From positions 3,826,001 through 3,890,000 of the forward strand of contig CP124756.1 of the NCBI GenBank assembly GCA_029972225.1: a stretch of DNA of 64,000 nucleotides, given 5' to 3'. Source of the stretch: Candidatus Thiothrix putei (GTDB lineage: Bacteria; Pseudomonadota; Gammaproteobacteria; Thiotrichales; Thiotrichaceae). The translations under genes were made by a program, and so were the position numbers. The notes beneath the pieces were generated by a model. The model was not told where the DNA came from, ran no database searches, and was given only the letters and a program-made list of their open reading frames with translations. Of the stretch, positions 25,980-37,205 are shown in pieces. The stretch's first letter is position 1; each line of letters opens with the position of its first letter.

Positions 25980-28697
25980 TTAAGCCGGAGGGCTATTGGG
26001 ATCTTTGATATTGGCTGGAGCCACATCAACGGTCACCGTCGCTTGCGCCTGATTACCGTACTTGTCTTTCACGATATAGGTGAACTCGTGGTCAGCACAA
26101 TAACCATGACGTAAGGTGAACAGGATGGATTTGCCATCAGCACTGATACGCGCAGTACCGTACTGCGGCGTACTGACCGCGATAATGGTCATTTCATCAC
26201 CCGTATCGTTATCCAATACTGCCAAGGTTTTCGTGGTGGTATCGTTCAGGTCAATCAACAGATAATCACCTGTTGGTGCAAGATTACCCGGTGTTGTCGT
26301 GCCACTGATGGTGATATCCACCGTTGTTTCCGTGGTAAAGCCCCGATCATCCGTCAGACGATAGGTCAACTCATCCACACCTGAGTAACCGATTGTCGGC
26401 GTATACACGATCTGATTACCAGAAACACTCGCAGAACCATGACCCGGCGCGTTAACAATGGTCAACGTTGCCCCGCCTGCCGGAACCTCGTCATTACTCA
26501 TCACAGCAAACACGTTGTCGCTGCTGTTCATATCAACGGTGTACAAATCGGCCTGTGCATTCAAGTTACCACCCGGCGTATTCACCCGCACAAACACATC
26601 ACCCGTTACCGTGTTGCCATTACCGTCGGTAACGGTATAAGTAAACCGGTCATCACCGGTAAAACCTGGATTAGGCGTGTACGTTACGTTGTTACCACTT
26701 TGCGTTACTGTACCATTGGTAGCAGCACCCGTGCCGGTAACGCTCAACGGATCACCATTGGGGTCACGATCATTATCCAAAACAGGGATAGTGACGGCAA
26801 CATCCCGAATCGTTTCCACTTGATCGGTATTCGCAATAGGTGCATTCGGGTTAGCAGCCCCACCGACCGTGACAGTGACTGTCGCTTGGCTTTGATTATT
26901 GCCTGGATCTTTCACAATGTAGGTAAACTGATCAGTACCAGTAAAACCCGCCACCGGTGTGTAGACCAACATATTACCCACTTGTGTCACGGCACCATTC
27001 GTACCCTGAGCAAAACTGGCAATGCTCAGTGGATCACCGTTCGGGTCGGTATCGTTCGTCAGCACATCAATCGCAACCGGCGTCTCAGCGGTGGTCGTCG
27101 CATTGTCATTCACCGCAACCGGCGTGTTCCCGCCATTGCCGCCGTTAGCACTGCCAGCCGTGGTCTTGTAAGTATCCACGGTTTGTTTGTGATCAGCCGT
27201 GTTACGCAAGGCTTGACGCACCCACAGTGGTGGCTCAGGAATCAATTCTTTGCGCCATACCACTTTAGGGTCGCTGGTGGACGTTCCACCCTGCTCAATC
27301 ACTTCATCCTTGTATTCATTCTGGTAAGTAACGTATTCGATGTCTACCCGACGGTTTTTATGGCCTTCTGCTTCAGTATTGGGGTATTTAGGCTGCGATT
27401 CACCCAAACCACGCGCCTGCAATTCGTCCGCACTGAAACCGTTTTTGACCATAAAATCACGCACGGCATTCGCACGGCGTTCAGATAGACTTTGGTTGTG
27501 CGCATCTGAACCTTTATCGCAGGTATTGCCGGTAATGCGGATATTACCTTCATGTCCAGAGGCACGAATTTGTCCCATAACCGCTTTCATCCGTTCCTGT
27601 GCTTCAGGTGTTAACTTGGCGCTATCGAGTTTGAAGAAGGTATCAGATTCCAATTCCATGGTGTTTTTAACCAGCTTGCGCTCAATTTTGGGCGGCTGCT
27701 TGATTTGTTCACCTGGAATTTCAGTACGGATACGACGATAGCGCTGTTCAGGTTGCCACACGCCAGCTTCACTGCCGATGTCATAGCGGTAGGAAATACC
27801 ACCACGGGCTTCGGCATCTTCGGAAACCATGGCACCACCGGCTTTTTTGTAGACCTCTACTTCTGCACCCACACTATGCGGGGTATCGGGGAAGAATTTT
27901 TCCACACCGCCCGTGAGGGTTGTTTGCGTGGGGCGCTTTTCACTGGCAGAAAAATCTTTGCCCCACTCATAGTCCAAACCACCTTGCACACGCATTTGCT
28001 GCTCAGGCAAAAAAGTCCCAACGCGCCCGCCAACACCCAAGTCATAGGCTTTCTCAGTCACACCCGGCGTAGTGGTTGCCCGCCCCTCAGAAAGCCCTTT
28101 ACTGACATGCCCTGACCAGAACAAGCTGGCATTCTCCTGACCATAACCAAGCGTGGCTTTTTTATCTTCTTGCTCATTTTGGTCATAAGCACCAAAAATC
28201 TTGTTGACGCGTGAAGGATTATTAGCATCGCCGGATACCCAGTGATGGCTCAGTTTTGCACCTGCACCTGTTAAGGATTCTTCACCAGCATCTTTGTCAG
28301 CATTCGGGTTGAAACCAACGTAGCCCTGCCCGATAGTAGCGCTGCTGCCATTTTCGTGAATTACTTGACTGGCCTCAGCCTTACCCTTGAGCTCAGTGTC
28401 AATGCCAACACCAATGCGGGTATTGCCCCCCACATAACCCGTATTTACCGTGGAGGTTTCTGTGGAATCTTCCAGAAAGCCATCACTTTCCTGCCCCAGT
28501 GCTTGGGCTTGAGCCATAGAATCGGGGACAGGTACGGGTGCTGCTGCGTTATCTTCCAGCGTTAGCGCTGCGGCTGGTGGAAGAGGAATATTACCATATG
28601 ACCCATCATGACCGCCGTCTCCTGCGAGAACAGCGGCAGAACAGAATAGCAATGGTAAGATAGCCCATTTAGGGGAAAGTATTTTTTTGTTATTCAT
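25980..28697 (-). CDS. Envelope protein: beta-barrel-like region, OmpA domain, four Ig/cadherin-like repeats
   Basis: A 905-residue protein. It has a signal peptide (WAILPLLFCSAAVLA), then a region at 80-330 rich in alternating hydrophobic strands (TRIGVGIDTELKGKAEAS, VGAEVEVYKKAGGAMV), probably a beta-barrel. An OmpA peptidoglycan-binding domain covers 355-465 (FFKLDSAKLTPEAQERM, ALS-type helix SLSERRANAVRDFMVKNG, GHKNRRVDIEY). From about 525 to 895 there are four Ig- or cadherin-like repeats (AVNDNATTTAETPVAIDVLT, DPNGDPLSI, VYTPVAGFTGTDQFTYIV). The OmpA domain normally sits in the periplasm, so where the following repeats lie is unclear. It ends at its own terminator. Confidence 0.8.
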   Translation of the reverse strand: MNNKKILSPKWAILPLLFCSAAVLAGDGGHDGSYGNIPLPPAAALTLEDNAAAPVPVPDSMAQAQALGQESDGFLEDSTETSTVNTGYVGGNTRIGVGIDTELKGKAEASQVIHENGSSATIGQGYVGFNPNADKDAGEESLTGAGAKLSHHWVSGDANNPSRVNKIFGAYDQNEQEDKKATLGYGQENASLFWSGHVSKGLSEGRATTTPGVTEKAYDLGVGGRVGTFLPEQQMRVQGGLDYEWGKDFSASEKRPTQTTLTGGVEKFFPDTPHSVGAEVEVYKKAGGAMVSEDAEARGGISYRYDIGSEAGVWQPEQRYRRIRTEIPGEQIKQPPKIERKLVKNTMELESDTFFKLDSAKLTPEAQERMKAVMGQIRASGHEGNIRITGNTCDKGSDAHNQSLSERRANAVRDFMVKNGFSADELQARGLGESQPKYPNTEAEGHKNRRVDIEYVTYQNEYKDEVIEQGGTSTSDPKVVWRKELIPEPPLWVRQALRNTADHKQTVDTYKTTAGSANGGNGGNTPVAVNDNATTTAETPVAIDVLTNDTDPNGDPLSIASFAQGTNGAVTQVGNMLVYTPVAGFTGTDQFTYIVKDPGNNQSQATVTVTVGGAANPNAPIANTDQVETIRDVAVTIPVLDNDRDPNGDPLSVTGTGAATNGTVTQSGNNVTYTPNPGFTGDDRFTYTVTDGNGNTVTGDVFVRVNTPGGNLNAQADLYTVDMNSSDNVFAVMSNDEVPAGGATLTIVNAPGHGSASVSGNQIVYTPTIGYSGVDELTYRLTDDRGFTTETTVDITISGTTTPGNLAPTGDYLLIDLNDTTTKTLAVLDNDTGDEMTIIAVSTPQYGTARISADGKSILFTLRHGYCADHEFTYIVKDKYGNQAQATVTVDVAPANIKDPNSPPA

Positions 28698-28864
28698 CGT
28701 GATATCTCTCTGTCTGCGTGCCTTTATTATTGTATTGGGTCACATGATCAGGCTCACTATATTCTGTGTGGCAAACACACCACAAAATATTCCGACGAAC
28801 GTATTAGCGCGTGTATACTGTAGTGATATTCTCGAAAGAAGAACGATGGAGTGTCAGTAATTTT

Positions 28865-29275
28865 ATGTTTAAAATAATACAAATTGTCCCATTTTTTGGC
28901 ATATTACTGCTGATCTACTGGCTGGCAGTGAAAACCAACTTATTCCCTGACGGCTTAAACCACGTTTTGTTTCACTTGCACTTACCTTCCAAAGCGTTGT
29001 GGAAACCCACATGGGGGGATTTCATGGTTCTACTCGGTGTGCTCTTCTTGTATGTTGAACTATTCAAATCGACCCGTACCTCAGAAACGACGATTGTGGA
29101 TCATTTATTATCAACATTTGTGTTGATTTTTTACCTAACAGCCTGGTTGATCTACCCATGGGCTGGTAATTCTGTTTTCCTGATTTTGACTGGCATGGCA
29201 TTTCTTGATGTCATTGCAGGCTTCACTATCACGATTTCAGCCGCACGTCGCGATTTGGCGATTGGTGGAAAATAA
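28865..29275 (+). CDS. Small four-helix membrane protein of unknown function
   Basis: About 136 residues with four predicted membrane helices: IIQIVPFFGILLLIYWLAV, FMVLLGVLFLYVELFK, LLSTFVLIFYLTAWLIY and SVFLILTGMAFLDVIAGFTI. The polar loop between the second and third helices (KSTRTSETTIVDHLL) is a conserved-looking feature. I cannot assign a function. I chose the ATG at 28865 with GGAG 13 bases upstream; a GTG at 28811 would extend it. It diverges from the OmpA/Ig-like gene and precedes another OmpA-type gene by 46 bases. Confidence 0.65.
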   Translation: MFKIIQIVPFFGILLLIYWLAVKTNLFPDGLNHVLFHLHLPSKALWKPTWGDFMVLLGVLFLYVELFKSTRTSETTIVDHLLSTFVLIFYLTAWLIYPWAGNSVFLILTGMAFLDVIAGFTITISAARRDLAIGGK

Positions 29276-29321
29276 CCATTTACACCATAATACTTCAGGT
29301 ATTTTTGAGAGAGAGTCTTCC

Positions 29322-31337
29322 ATGCACACACTGATTGCCCGCTTGACTGTGCTGTCTACCCTGTCAGTTAGCGCTTACGCTGAAACGCCGCAATTTCCCG
29401 ACCCTGCGATGTTGCCGCCCGATACCAGCATTACCACCGACAGCACCACATCGAAACAAACGTATAGCTATACCCAACCAGCAGCAACCAGTACTGGCAC
29501 AACGGGAACATATGTTTACCCACAAACCAGCACGAGTAGCACCAGCGGTAACAGTGCAGCGGGTATTTACGTCTACCCTCAAGCAGATACCGCCACTACT
29601 AACGCCAGTACAACAGTCACCCCAACCAGCACCTATACTTACACCCAACCGCAGGCTGTCAGTAACTGGGGAAGTAACTACGCCCAACCCTACACGGGCG
29701 GTATGCAACCCTATTCCTACAACCCAGCACAATACTTCTTGCATAGCCCAATGCTAACGCCCCCTACCCCTCCATCACCTCCCCCCATGGTCATGCCCCC
29801 CATCCCAAGTTTTACATGGCCAAACATGGGCTATGGCTATCGCAACAACCCTTACAGTTATTGGATGGGCAACACTGCCCCCCCCCAAACCAACACACAA
29901 CCGGCTGCGGCGCAAACGCAAAACACCCAACAAATTGACACCCTGAATCAAAGTCTCAGCAGCCTGCGCCAACAACAAACGGAATTAGAAAGCAAAACGC
30001 AGGAAACCCTCGCAACTCAAGAACAAACCATTGCGGCATTACGCAAGCAACTCGAAGATGCCAGCAAAGGCAAAGGCGACCTCGAAAGCCAACTGACCGC
30101 TCTCAAAGGCGAATTAGCCGAAAGCGTCAAAAAAGCCGAGCTAGAAAGCTGTAAAGCTGAAAAAGACGAATTAGCAGGCAAAGTTACCGACATGGATCAA
30201 AAAGTGTCAGCGATTGCCGAAGTATCACAGCAATTCGCACAATTGCGCCAAAACTTTGCCACGCTCGAAACCGAAAAGCAGCAATTGGTGAGTGCGCTGG
30301 AAAACGAAACCAAAGACACTGATGCGGATGGCATTCCTGACAAACTCGATAAATGCCCTGAAAGCGCACTAGGTGTTAAAGTCGATACCAGTGGTTGCGA
30401 ACCCCCCAACGATACTGATAATGACGGTGTTATTGATGAGAAAGACCGCTGCCCCACCACGTCTGCGGGTGTTAAGGTTGACGCCAATGGCTGTGACTTA
30501 CCGCCACCAGATGGCGATAAAGATGGTATTCCTGACGATGCCGACAAATGCCTCGATACAAAAGCAGGCGTAAAAATCGACGCGCTCGGTTGTGACTTAC
30601 CACCTCCTGACGGTGACAAAGACGGCATTCCTGACGAAGCCGACAAATGTCCAACCACTACTACTGGAGCAAAAATCGACGACAACGGCTGTGACCTGCC
30701 GCCACCTGATAGCGACAAAGACGGTATTCCTGATGAAACCGACAAATGCCCTGACACCAAAGAAGGGGTAAAAATCGACGCACTCGGCTGTGACTTACCC
30801 CCTCCGGATGGCGACAAAGACGGCATTCCTGATGATGCCGATAAGTGCCTCGATACCAAAGAAGGCGTCAAGGTCGACGACAAAGGTTGCGACGCAATTC
30901 CTGACGCTGACAAAGACGGTGTTGCCGACGCTGATGATCTTTGTCCTGACACTACCACCAATACCGAAGTCAATCAGGTCGGCTGCTCCAAAACCGAAAA
31001 CATTAACCTCAAAGGCGTTACCTTTGAAACCGGTTCTGCGGTTCTGACGGCTACCTCACTGCCGATTCTGGATGAAGCGGCCACCACTCTGAAGAAATAC
31101 CCTGACCTCAAAATCGAAGTTGGCGGTCACACTGACAGCAGCGGCGACAAAACAGCCAACGAAAAGCTTTCGCAAGCCCGTGCCGAAGCCGTGATGAAAT
31201 ACTTGGTGGAAAAAGGTGCGAAAGCCGAACTCCTCAGTGCTAAAGGCTACGGCCCCAACACCCCGCTGGCGGACAACACCACTCCCGACGGCAAAGCGCA
31301 AAATCGCCGCGTCGAACTGAAAATATTGGGGCAATAG
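29322..31337 (+). CDS. OmpA-family outer-membrane protein with seven thrombospondin type 3 repeats
   Basis: 671 residues from the ATG at 29322, chosen because a signal peptide (HTLIARLTVLSTLSVSAYA) follows at once. Residues 20-200 are Thr/Ser/Pro/Tyr-rich. A coiled coil lies at about 205-325 (Gln/Glu/Lys heptads). Seven calcium-binding thrombospondin type 3 repeats of the form DxDxDGIPDxxDKCP follow, from about 330 to 555. A C-terminal OmpA domain (VTFETGSAVLT, GGHTDSSGDKTANEKLSQAR, AQNRRVELKIL) binds peptidoglycan. The whole probably spans from peptidoglycan to the outer membrane. Its TAG stop shares one base with the GTG start of rsmA. Confidence 0.88.
   Translation: MHTLIARLTVLSTLSVSAYAETPQFPDPAMLPPDTSITTDSTTSKQTYSYTQPAATSTGTTGTYVYPQTSTSSTSGNSAAGIYVYPQADTATTNASTTVTPTSTYTYTQPQAVSNWGSNYAQPYTGGMQPYSYNPAQYFLHSPMLTPPTPPSPPPMVMPPIPSFTWPNMGYGYRNNPYSYWMGNTAPPQTNTQPAAAQTQNTQQIDTLNQSLSSLRQQQTELESKTQETLATQEQTIAALRKQLEDASKGKGDLESQLTALKGELAESVKKAELESCKAEKDELAGKVTDMDQKVSAIAEVSQQFAQLRQNFATLETEKQQLVSALENETKDTDADGIPDKLDKCPESALGVKVDTSGCEPPNDTDNDGVIDEKDRCPTTSAGVKVDANGCDLPPPDGDKDGIPDDADKCLDTKAGVKIDALGCDLPPPDGDKDGIPDEADKCPTTTTGAKIDDNGCDLPPPDSDKDGIPDETDKCPDTKEGVKIDALGCDLPPPDGDKDGIPDDADKCLDTKEGVKVDDKGCDAIPDADKDGVADADDLCPDTTTNTEVNQVGCSKTENINLKGVTFETGSAVLTATSLPILDEAATTLKKYPDLKIEVGGHTDSSGDKTANEKLSQARAEAVMKYLVEKGAKAELLSAKGYGPNTPLADNTTPDGKAQNRRVELKILGQ
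30493..30892 (+). repeat. About four tandem ~99-bp repeats encoding TSP3 units
   Basis: Successive units near 30505, 30607, 30709 and 30808 encode almost the same 33-34-residue block (DGDKDGIPDDADKC ... GCDLPPP). Similarity at DNA level indicates internal duplication. Confidence 0.7.
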
Positions 31338-32125
31338 TGAGCCAATACCAACAACACGCCAAAAAACGTTTCGGTCAGCACTTCCTGCATGACCGCAACG
31401 TCATCGACAACATGCTCCGTGCGGTTAACCTGCAACCCACCGATCATGTAGTCGAAATCGGCCCCGGCCCCGGTGCACTTACTTTCCCTCTGCTGGAATT
31501 ACTCCCGCGTCTGGATGTGGTCGAAATCGACCGCGACGTGATTGCATGGTGGCAAGAACAGCCACAAGCCCAAGGTAAACTGCACATTCACGCCCAAGAC
31601 GCGCTCAAGCTGGACATTCCTGCATTGCGCGGCGACGGCGACACGTTACGAATTATCGGCAACTTGCCGTACAACATTTCCACGCCGCTGATTTTTCACT
31701 TTCTGGAACATCGGGTTCATATCCACGATATGCTGTTTATGCTACAAAAGGAAGTGGTGGATCGCCTCACCGCCGAACCGGACAGTTCCGATTACGGGCG
31801 ACTATCGGTGATGGTGCAATACTATTGTGAACCGCATTATTTGCTGAAAATTGGCCCCGGCGCGTTTACTCCGCCCCCCAAGGTCGATTCGGCAGTGGTG
31901 TATCTGAAACCGTGGACAACGCCCCCGCACGTTGCCAATGATCCTGAACAATTCGGCAAACTGGTGCAGCAAGCATTCTCACAACGCCGTAAAACCTTGC
32001 GTAATACGCTGAAAGGTTTGTTGACAGCAGAACAGATCGAAAGCGTGGGGATAGATCCGGTGCGTCGCGCGGAAACCTTAGCGGTTGAGGATTTTGTTAA
32101 TTTAGCGAATTTTCTGACTGCATAA
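31337..32125 (+). CDS. rsmA: 16S rRNA (A1518/A1519) dimethyltransferase
   Basis: A 262-residue KsgA/RsmA with QHAKKRFGQHFLHD at the start, the SAM-binding motif VVEIGPGPGALTFPLLE, the catalytic NLPYNISTPLIFHFLE, and QEVVDR- and FTPPPKVDSAVV-type segments (KEVVDRLTAEPDS, TPPPKVDSAVVYL). It methylates two adjacent adenines in helix 45. It starts with GTG at 31337 directly over the stop codon of the OmpA/TSP3 gene, an unusual partner for a ribosome maturation gene. Confidence 0.96.
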   Translation: MSQYQQHAKKRFGQHFLHDRNVIDNMLRAVNLQPTDHVVEIGPGPGALTFPLLELLPRLDVVEIDRDVIAWWQEQPQAQGKLHIHAQDALKLDIPALRGDGDTLRIIGNLPYNISTPLIFHFLEHRVHIHDMLFMLQKEVVDRLTAEPDSSDYGRLSVMVQYYCEPHYLLKIGPGAFTPPPKVDSAVVYLKPWTTPPHVANDPEQFGKLVQQAFSQRRKTLRNTLKGLLTAEQIESVGIDPVRRAETLAVEDFVNLANFLTA

Positions 32126-32515
32126 TATCCCCCTAATTGCAAAGAGCTGAAAAATAAATACCCCCGCTATGGAGCCGGGGGTTAGAGGAGTCGAAGCATG
32201 GTCAGGCAATTTATTGTTATTGATGTTTAAGCCTGCTCTCTGCCTCTTGGGGCTTGCTGATAAATTTTTTATGTTGTTGCGCTGTTCTGACTGAAAGGCA
32301 TACTGCAATGGGTGTGCCAATGTTGGTCTCTGCAATTAAACCATTGATAATATTTACTATATCTATTGTTGATGGGAAGGCGTGACAGGTATTAACTTGG
32401 CAATGCTGTCAGAAAGCGACAGGTGTCACGTCAGTGGGTGACAAACCTGCCAATGTGACGGGTTTTCAGTATATGATTAGCTCACAACTTTTCTGATTTT
32501 GACTAGGAGCCTGCC
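32126..32515. other. 390-bp intergenic region between rsmA and the DUF1840 gene
   Basis: No convincing gene. A 77-residue minus-strand frame has no ribosome site and crosses the hairpin at 32161-32181. The second half (32381-32462) carries several TGACA/TGTCA-type elements: CGTGACAGGT at 32381, CTGTC/GACAG at 32406-32421, GGTGTCACG at 32422 and GGTGACA at 32437. CGTGACA and TGTCACG are exact complements. These may form operators for the DUF1840 gene. Confidence 0.45.
32151..32181 (-). terminator. Hairpin with T-rich tail on the minus strand
   Basis: CCCCC and CGGGGG arms at 32161-32181 form a strong stem. On minus it is followed by TATTTATTTTT, on plus by GTTAGAGG. It may weakly end rsmA transcription; the better tail is on minus, where no gene is known. 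Confidence 0.5.
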
Positions 32516-32839
32516 ATGATCCGCTTCACCAGCCCTGCCGCTGCCAGTGTTTCCATGTTTGAAAAAGATGCGAAAGCCCTGATTCGCATGATGGGGCATA
32601 GTGGTACGATTCCCAGTGCCATCCGTGCCGAAGACGTGGCAACCGCACTGCAATGCCTTGAAGCCGCCTTAAAAGCCGAAGCCGCTCAAACTGATGCCAC
32701 CACCAAGCAACCACCAGCAGATGCGGAAGAAACCGCCGTTAGCACTAATGTTCGCGCTTACCCTTTGCTGGAATTGCTCCGAGCCGCAGTTGCCAAGCAG
32801 AAAAATGTGATGTGGGAACAAGATAAGGCATTTTTCTAA
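32516..32839 (+). CDS. DUF1840 family protein
   Basis: A 107-residue soluble protein. It matches DUF1840 at both ends: MIRFTSPAAASVSMFEKDAK with ALIRMMGHSGTIPSAI, and NVRAYPLLELLRAAVAKQ with VMWE near the C terminus. The middle is an Ala/Gln/Thr-rich linker. Function unknown. The ribosome site is TAGGAGCCTGCC. A strong shared terminator separates it from atpC. Confidence 0.85.
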   Translation: MIRFTSPAAASVSMFEKDAKALIRMMGHSGTIPSAIRAEDVATALQCLEAALKAEAAQTDATTKQPPADAEETAVSTNVRAYPLLELLRAAVAKQKNVMWEQDKAFF

Positions 32840-32849
32840 AGTCACAAAC

Positions 32850-32886
32850 AGCAAAAAGGCTGCACTAGGCAGCCTTTCTGTTTTTT
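32850..32886. terminator. Bidirectional terminator between the DUF1840 gene and atpC
   Basis: AAAGGCTGC and GCAGCCTTT form a perfect 9-bp stem around a 5-base loop, with CTGTTTTTT after it on plus and a run of T on minus. It ends the ATP synthase operon. Confidence 0.88.
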
Positions 32887-32904
32887 GCGGACTTGTGTCG
32901 AAAC

Positions 32905-33333
32905 TCAGTGACCGCGCAGCTTACCGATACGGTGCAGCATTTCGATCTGCGCCTTCGCTGACTCCAGCTCAGTCTGGATCGCCTCATAATCGAGGTCTTC
33001 CGGGTCTTTGCCTTGCAGCGCGTCTTGGGCTTGCTTCATCGCTTCGCGGGCGGCGGCCTCGTCGAGGTCTTCCGCACGCATCCCGGTGTCAGCCAATACC
33101 GTCACTACATGCGGCTGAACTTCCAGCACGCCACCGGAGACGAACAGCGATGCCATTACGCCTTCCTCGGTTTTGTACTGCAATTCACCTGCACGCAGCT
33201 TGGAAATCAACTGGGAGTGACGTGGCAAAATACCCAAATCACCCATTACACCCGGTGCAATCACTTCTTCGACTGTGCCAGAGAACAGTGCTTGTTCTGC
33301 CGTCACTACGTCCAAATGAAATGTCATCGCCAT
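32905..33333 (-). CDS. atpC: ATP synthase F1 subunit epsilon
   Basis: A 142-residue epsilon subunit, with the N-terminal beta-sandwich (FHLDVVTAEQALFSGTVEEV, GDLGILPRHSQLISKL) and the C-terminal helical hairpin (DEAAAREAMKQAQDALQ) that can inhibit ATP hydrolysis. Two starts are possible, at 33333 and 33327; AGGAGG lies five bases before the first. It is the last gene of the atp operon, 12 bases after atpD. Confidence 0.97.
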   Translation of the reverse strand: MAMTFHLDVVTAEQALFSGTVEEVIAPGVMGDLGILPRHSQLISKLRAGELQYKTEEGVMASLFVSGGVLEVQPHVVTVLADTGMRAEDLDEAAAREAMKQAQDALQGKDPEDLDYEAIQTELESAKAQIEMLHRIGKLRGH

Positions 33334-33345
33334 GATGCCCTCCTA

Positions 33346-34725
<1,380 letters not shown>

Positions 34726-34762
34726 TCAGTACCTCACTAAAAATTTAAAATCCGTAACAGCC

Positions 34763-35620
34763 TTAGACAGCCGCAGCACCTGCAACAATCTCGGAAATTT
34801 CCTGAGTAATCGCCGCCTGACGCGCTTTGTTGTAGATCAGCTTCAAATCACCAATCATTTTACCGGCGTTGTCGGATGCGCTCTTCATGGCGACCATCCG
34901 CGCTGCCATTTCACAGGCAACGTTTTCAACAGCACCTTGGTAAATGATTGATTCAATGTAACGCTGCATCAATGCGTCAATAACTTCTTTCGACTCAGGC
35001 TCGTAGAGATAGTCCCAATGGTGCTTGATTGAATCCGTGCCTGTGGCGACCAACGGAATGAGCTGCGTCACTTGCGGACGTTGCGTCATGCTGTTAACGA
35101 ATTCATTCTCAACCAAGAAAAGGCGATCAATGCGACCTTCTTCGTAAGCATCCAGCATTACCTTAATTGTGCCTACCATATCCGCCACTTTGGGCGCATC
35201 GCCCATGTGGGTTTTCTGGGCAACGATCCCGTAACGACGGAAAGCCGCAGATGCTTTTGCACCGAAAACGCAGATGTCGACTTCGACATCCTGCTTTTTC
35301 CATTCCGCAATACTCTGCAAGGCTTTCTTAAACAGGTTGACGTTCAAGCCACCACACAAGCCCCGGTCAGAGGACATGATGATGTAGCCAACCCGTTTGA
35401 CGTTTTCGCGCACCTGGGTATAAGGGTGTTTGTACTCAAGATGACCATACGCCACGTGGTTAACCACTTGGCGCATTTTCTCAGCATAAGGACGGCTGGC
35501 TTTCATCCGGTCTTGCGCACGGCGCATTTTGGATGCAGCAACCATCTCCATTGCCTTGGTGATCTTCTTGGTATTGCCGATACTCTTGATCTGGGTCAGT
35601 ATTTCTTTACCAACTGCCAT
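34763..35620 (-). CDS. atpG: ATP synthase F1 subunit gamma
   Basis: The 285-residue rotor stalk. It starts [20 protein letters not shown] and MRRAQDRM, has the conserved [15 protein letters not shown], and ends in the helix [26 protein letters not shown] region ([13 protein letters not shown]). It couples c-ring rotation to catalysis in AtpD. It lies between atpA (15 bases) and atpD (40 bases). Confidence 0.98.
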   Translation of the reverse strand: MAVGKEILTQIKSIGNTKKITKAMEMVAASKMRRAQDRMKASRPYAEKMRQVVNHVAYGHLEYKHPYTQVRENVKRVGYIIMSSDRGLCGGLNVNLFKKALQSIAEWKKQDVEVDICVFGAKASAAFRRYGIVAQKTHMGDAPKVADMVGTIKVMLDAYEEGRIDRLFLVENEFVNSMTQRPQVTQLIPLVATGTDSIKHHWDYLYEPESKEVIDALMQRYIESIIYQGAVENVACEMAARMVAMKSASDNAGKMIGDLKLIYNKARQAAITQEISEIVAGAAAV

Positions 35621-35635
35621 AGGAATAACCTCCCA

Positions 35636-37177
35636 TTACCAAGTGTTGGTCGACTTGAAAGTTTCCAGTGCTTTTTTCATTGCACCAGCAATCTCGTCGT
35701 TGAAATCACCTTTCTCGTTGATCTTGTCCAGCAGTTCCTTTTGAGAAGAGCGCAGATAGCTCAGCATCGCGGCTTCAAAGTCCACAATTTTCTTCGCATC
35801 GACGTCATCGAGGAAACCCTCGTTGGCGGCGTACAGCGAGAACGCCATTTCTGCGACGGACAGTGGGGAGAATTGCGGCTGCTTCATCAGTTCGGTAACA
35901 CGTTGACCACGAGCCAAAGACTTACGAGTACCTTCGTCGAGGTCAGATGCGAACTGGGAGAATGCTGCCAATTCACGGTACTGCGCCAATGCCAAACGTA
36001 CACCACCACCGAGTTTCTTGATGATCTTGGTTTGTGCAGAACCGCCTACGCGGGAAACCGACAAACCTGCGTTGATCGCAGGGCGGATACCGGCATTGAA
36101 CAGGTCGCTTTCCAAGAAGATCTGACCATCAGTGATCGAGATAACGTTGGTCGGTACGAAGGCAGAAACGTCACCGCCTTGGGTTTCGATGATTGGCAGT
36201 GCGGTCAATGAACCGGTTTGGCCTTTCACTTCGCCTTTGGTGAATTCTTCAACGTATTCCTTGTTAACACGCGCTGCACGTTCCAGCAAACGGGAGTGCA
36301 GGTAGAAAACATCCCCTGGATATGCCTCACGACCCGGTGGGCGGCGCAGCAACAGGGAAACCTGACGGTAAGCCCAAGCCTGCTTGGTCAAATCGTCATA
36401 AACGATCAAAGCGTCTTCGCCACGGTCACGGAAGTATTCACCCATGGTGCAACCCGCGTAAGGCGCGAGGTATTGCATGGAAGCGGGGTCAGCCGCTGTT
36501 GCCGCAACCACCACCGTGTATTCCAGTGCACCGTACTCTTCGAGTTTCCGTACTACGTTAGCAACGGAAGAGGCTTTTTGACCAACCGCGACATAAACGC
36601 ATTTTACGTTTTTGCCCTTCTGGTTGATAATCGCATCAACTGCCACTGCCGTTTTACCGGTTTGGCGGTCGCCGATAATCAATTCACGCTGACCACGACC
36701 GATGGGAACCATTGCATCCAGTGCTTTCACGCCGGTTTGCAGCGGTTGGTCAACCGATTTACGTTCGATAACGCCCGGAGCCATACGCTCAATCGGCGCG
36801 AAACCGTCGTTTTCAACAGGGCCTTTACCGTCAATCGGATTGCCCAGTGCGTCAACAACGCGACCCAGCAAACCACGACCGTGGGGTACTTCTAAGATAC
36901 GACCAGTACATTTTACAGTGTCGCCTTCAGTGATACCTTTGTAATCACCAAGGACAACCGCACCGACGGAATCACGTTCTAGGTTCAAAGCCAGACCGTA
37001 AGAGCCGTTGGAGAATTCGATCATCTCGCCAGACATTACATCGCCAAGCCCGTGAAGGCGGACGATACCATCCGTAACGGAGACAACCGTACCCTCAGTG
37101 CGAGCTTCAGCACCAGACTCAAAGCTGCTGATGCGCTTTTTAATCAGGTCACTGATTTCAGTTGGGTTAAGTTGCAT
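35636..37177 (-). CDS. atpA: ATP synthase F1 subunit alpha
   Basis: The 513-residue non-catalytic nucleotide-binding subunit. It has the P-loop [54 protein letters not shown] and [17 protein letters not shown]. Length and motifs match the proteobacterial family. The N-terminal residues [14 protein letters not shown] bind the delta subunit. It follows atpH by 28 bases. Confidence 0.99.
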   Translation of the reverse strand: MQLNPTEISDLIKKRISSFESGAEARTEGTVVSVTDGIVRLHGLGDVMSGEMIEFSNGSYGLALNLERDSVGAVVLGDYKGITEGDTVKCTGRILEVPHGRGLLGRVVDALGNPIDGKGPVENDGFAPIERMAPGVIERKSVDQPLQTGVKALDAMVPIGRGQRELIIGDRQTGKTAVAVDAIINQKGKNVKCVYVAVGQKASSVANVVRKLEEYGALEYTVVVAATAADPASMQYLAPYAGCTMGEYFRDRGEDALIVYDDLTKQAWAYRQVSLLLRRPPGREAYPGDVFYLHSRLLERAARVNKEYVEEFTKGEVKGQTGSLTALPIIETQGGDVSAFVPTNVISITDGQIFLESDLFNAGIRPAINAGLSVSRVGGSAQTKIIKKLGGGVRLALAQYRELAAFSQFASDLDEGTRKSLARGQRVTELMKQPQFSPLSVAEMAFSLYAANEGFLDDVDAKKIVDFEAAMLSYLRSSQKELLDKINEKGDFNDEIAGAMKKALETFKSTNTW

Positions 37178-37205
37178 ATGCTATTCCTCAATATATCGGC
37201 TGGGC

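Noticed and set aside
26439..27488. 349-residue plus-strand frame opposite the OmpA/Ig-like gene
   Set aside because: It has no ribosome site or family resemblance, whereas the minus-strand gene has a signal peptide, clear domains and a terminator.
32102..32335. 77-residue minus-strand frame after rsmA
   Set aside because: It overlaps the end of rsmA, runs through a strong hairpin and has no ribosome site or recognisable product.
35072..36211. 379-residue plus-strand frame opposite atpG and atpA
   Set aside because: It is antisense to two highly conserved ATP synthase genes and shows no domain features.
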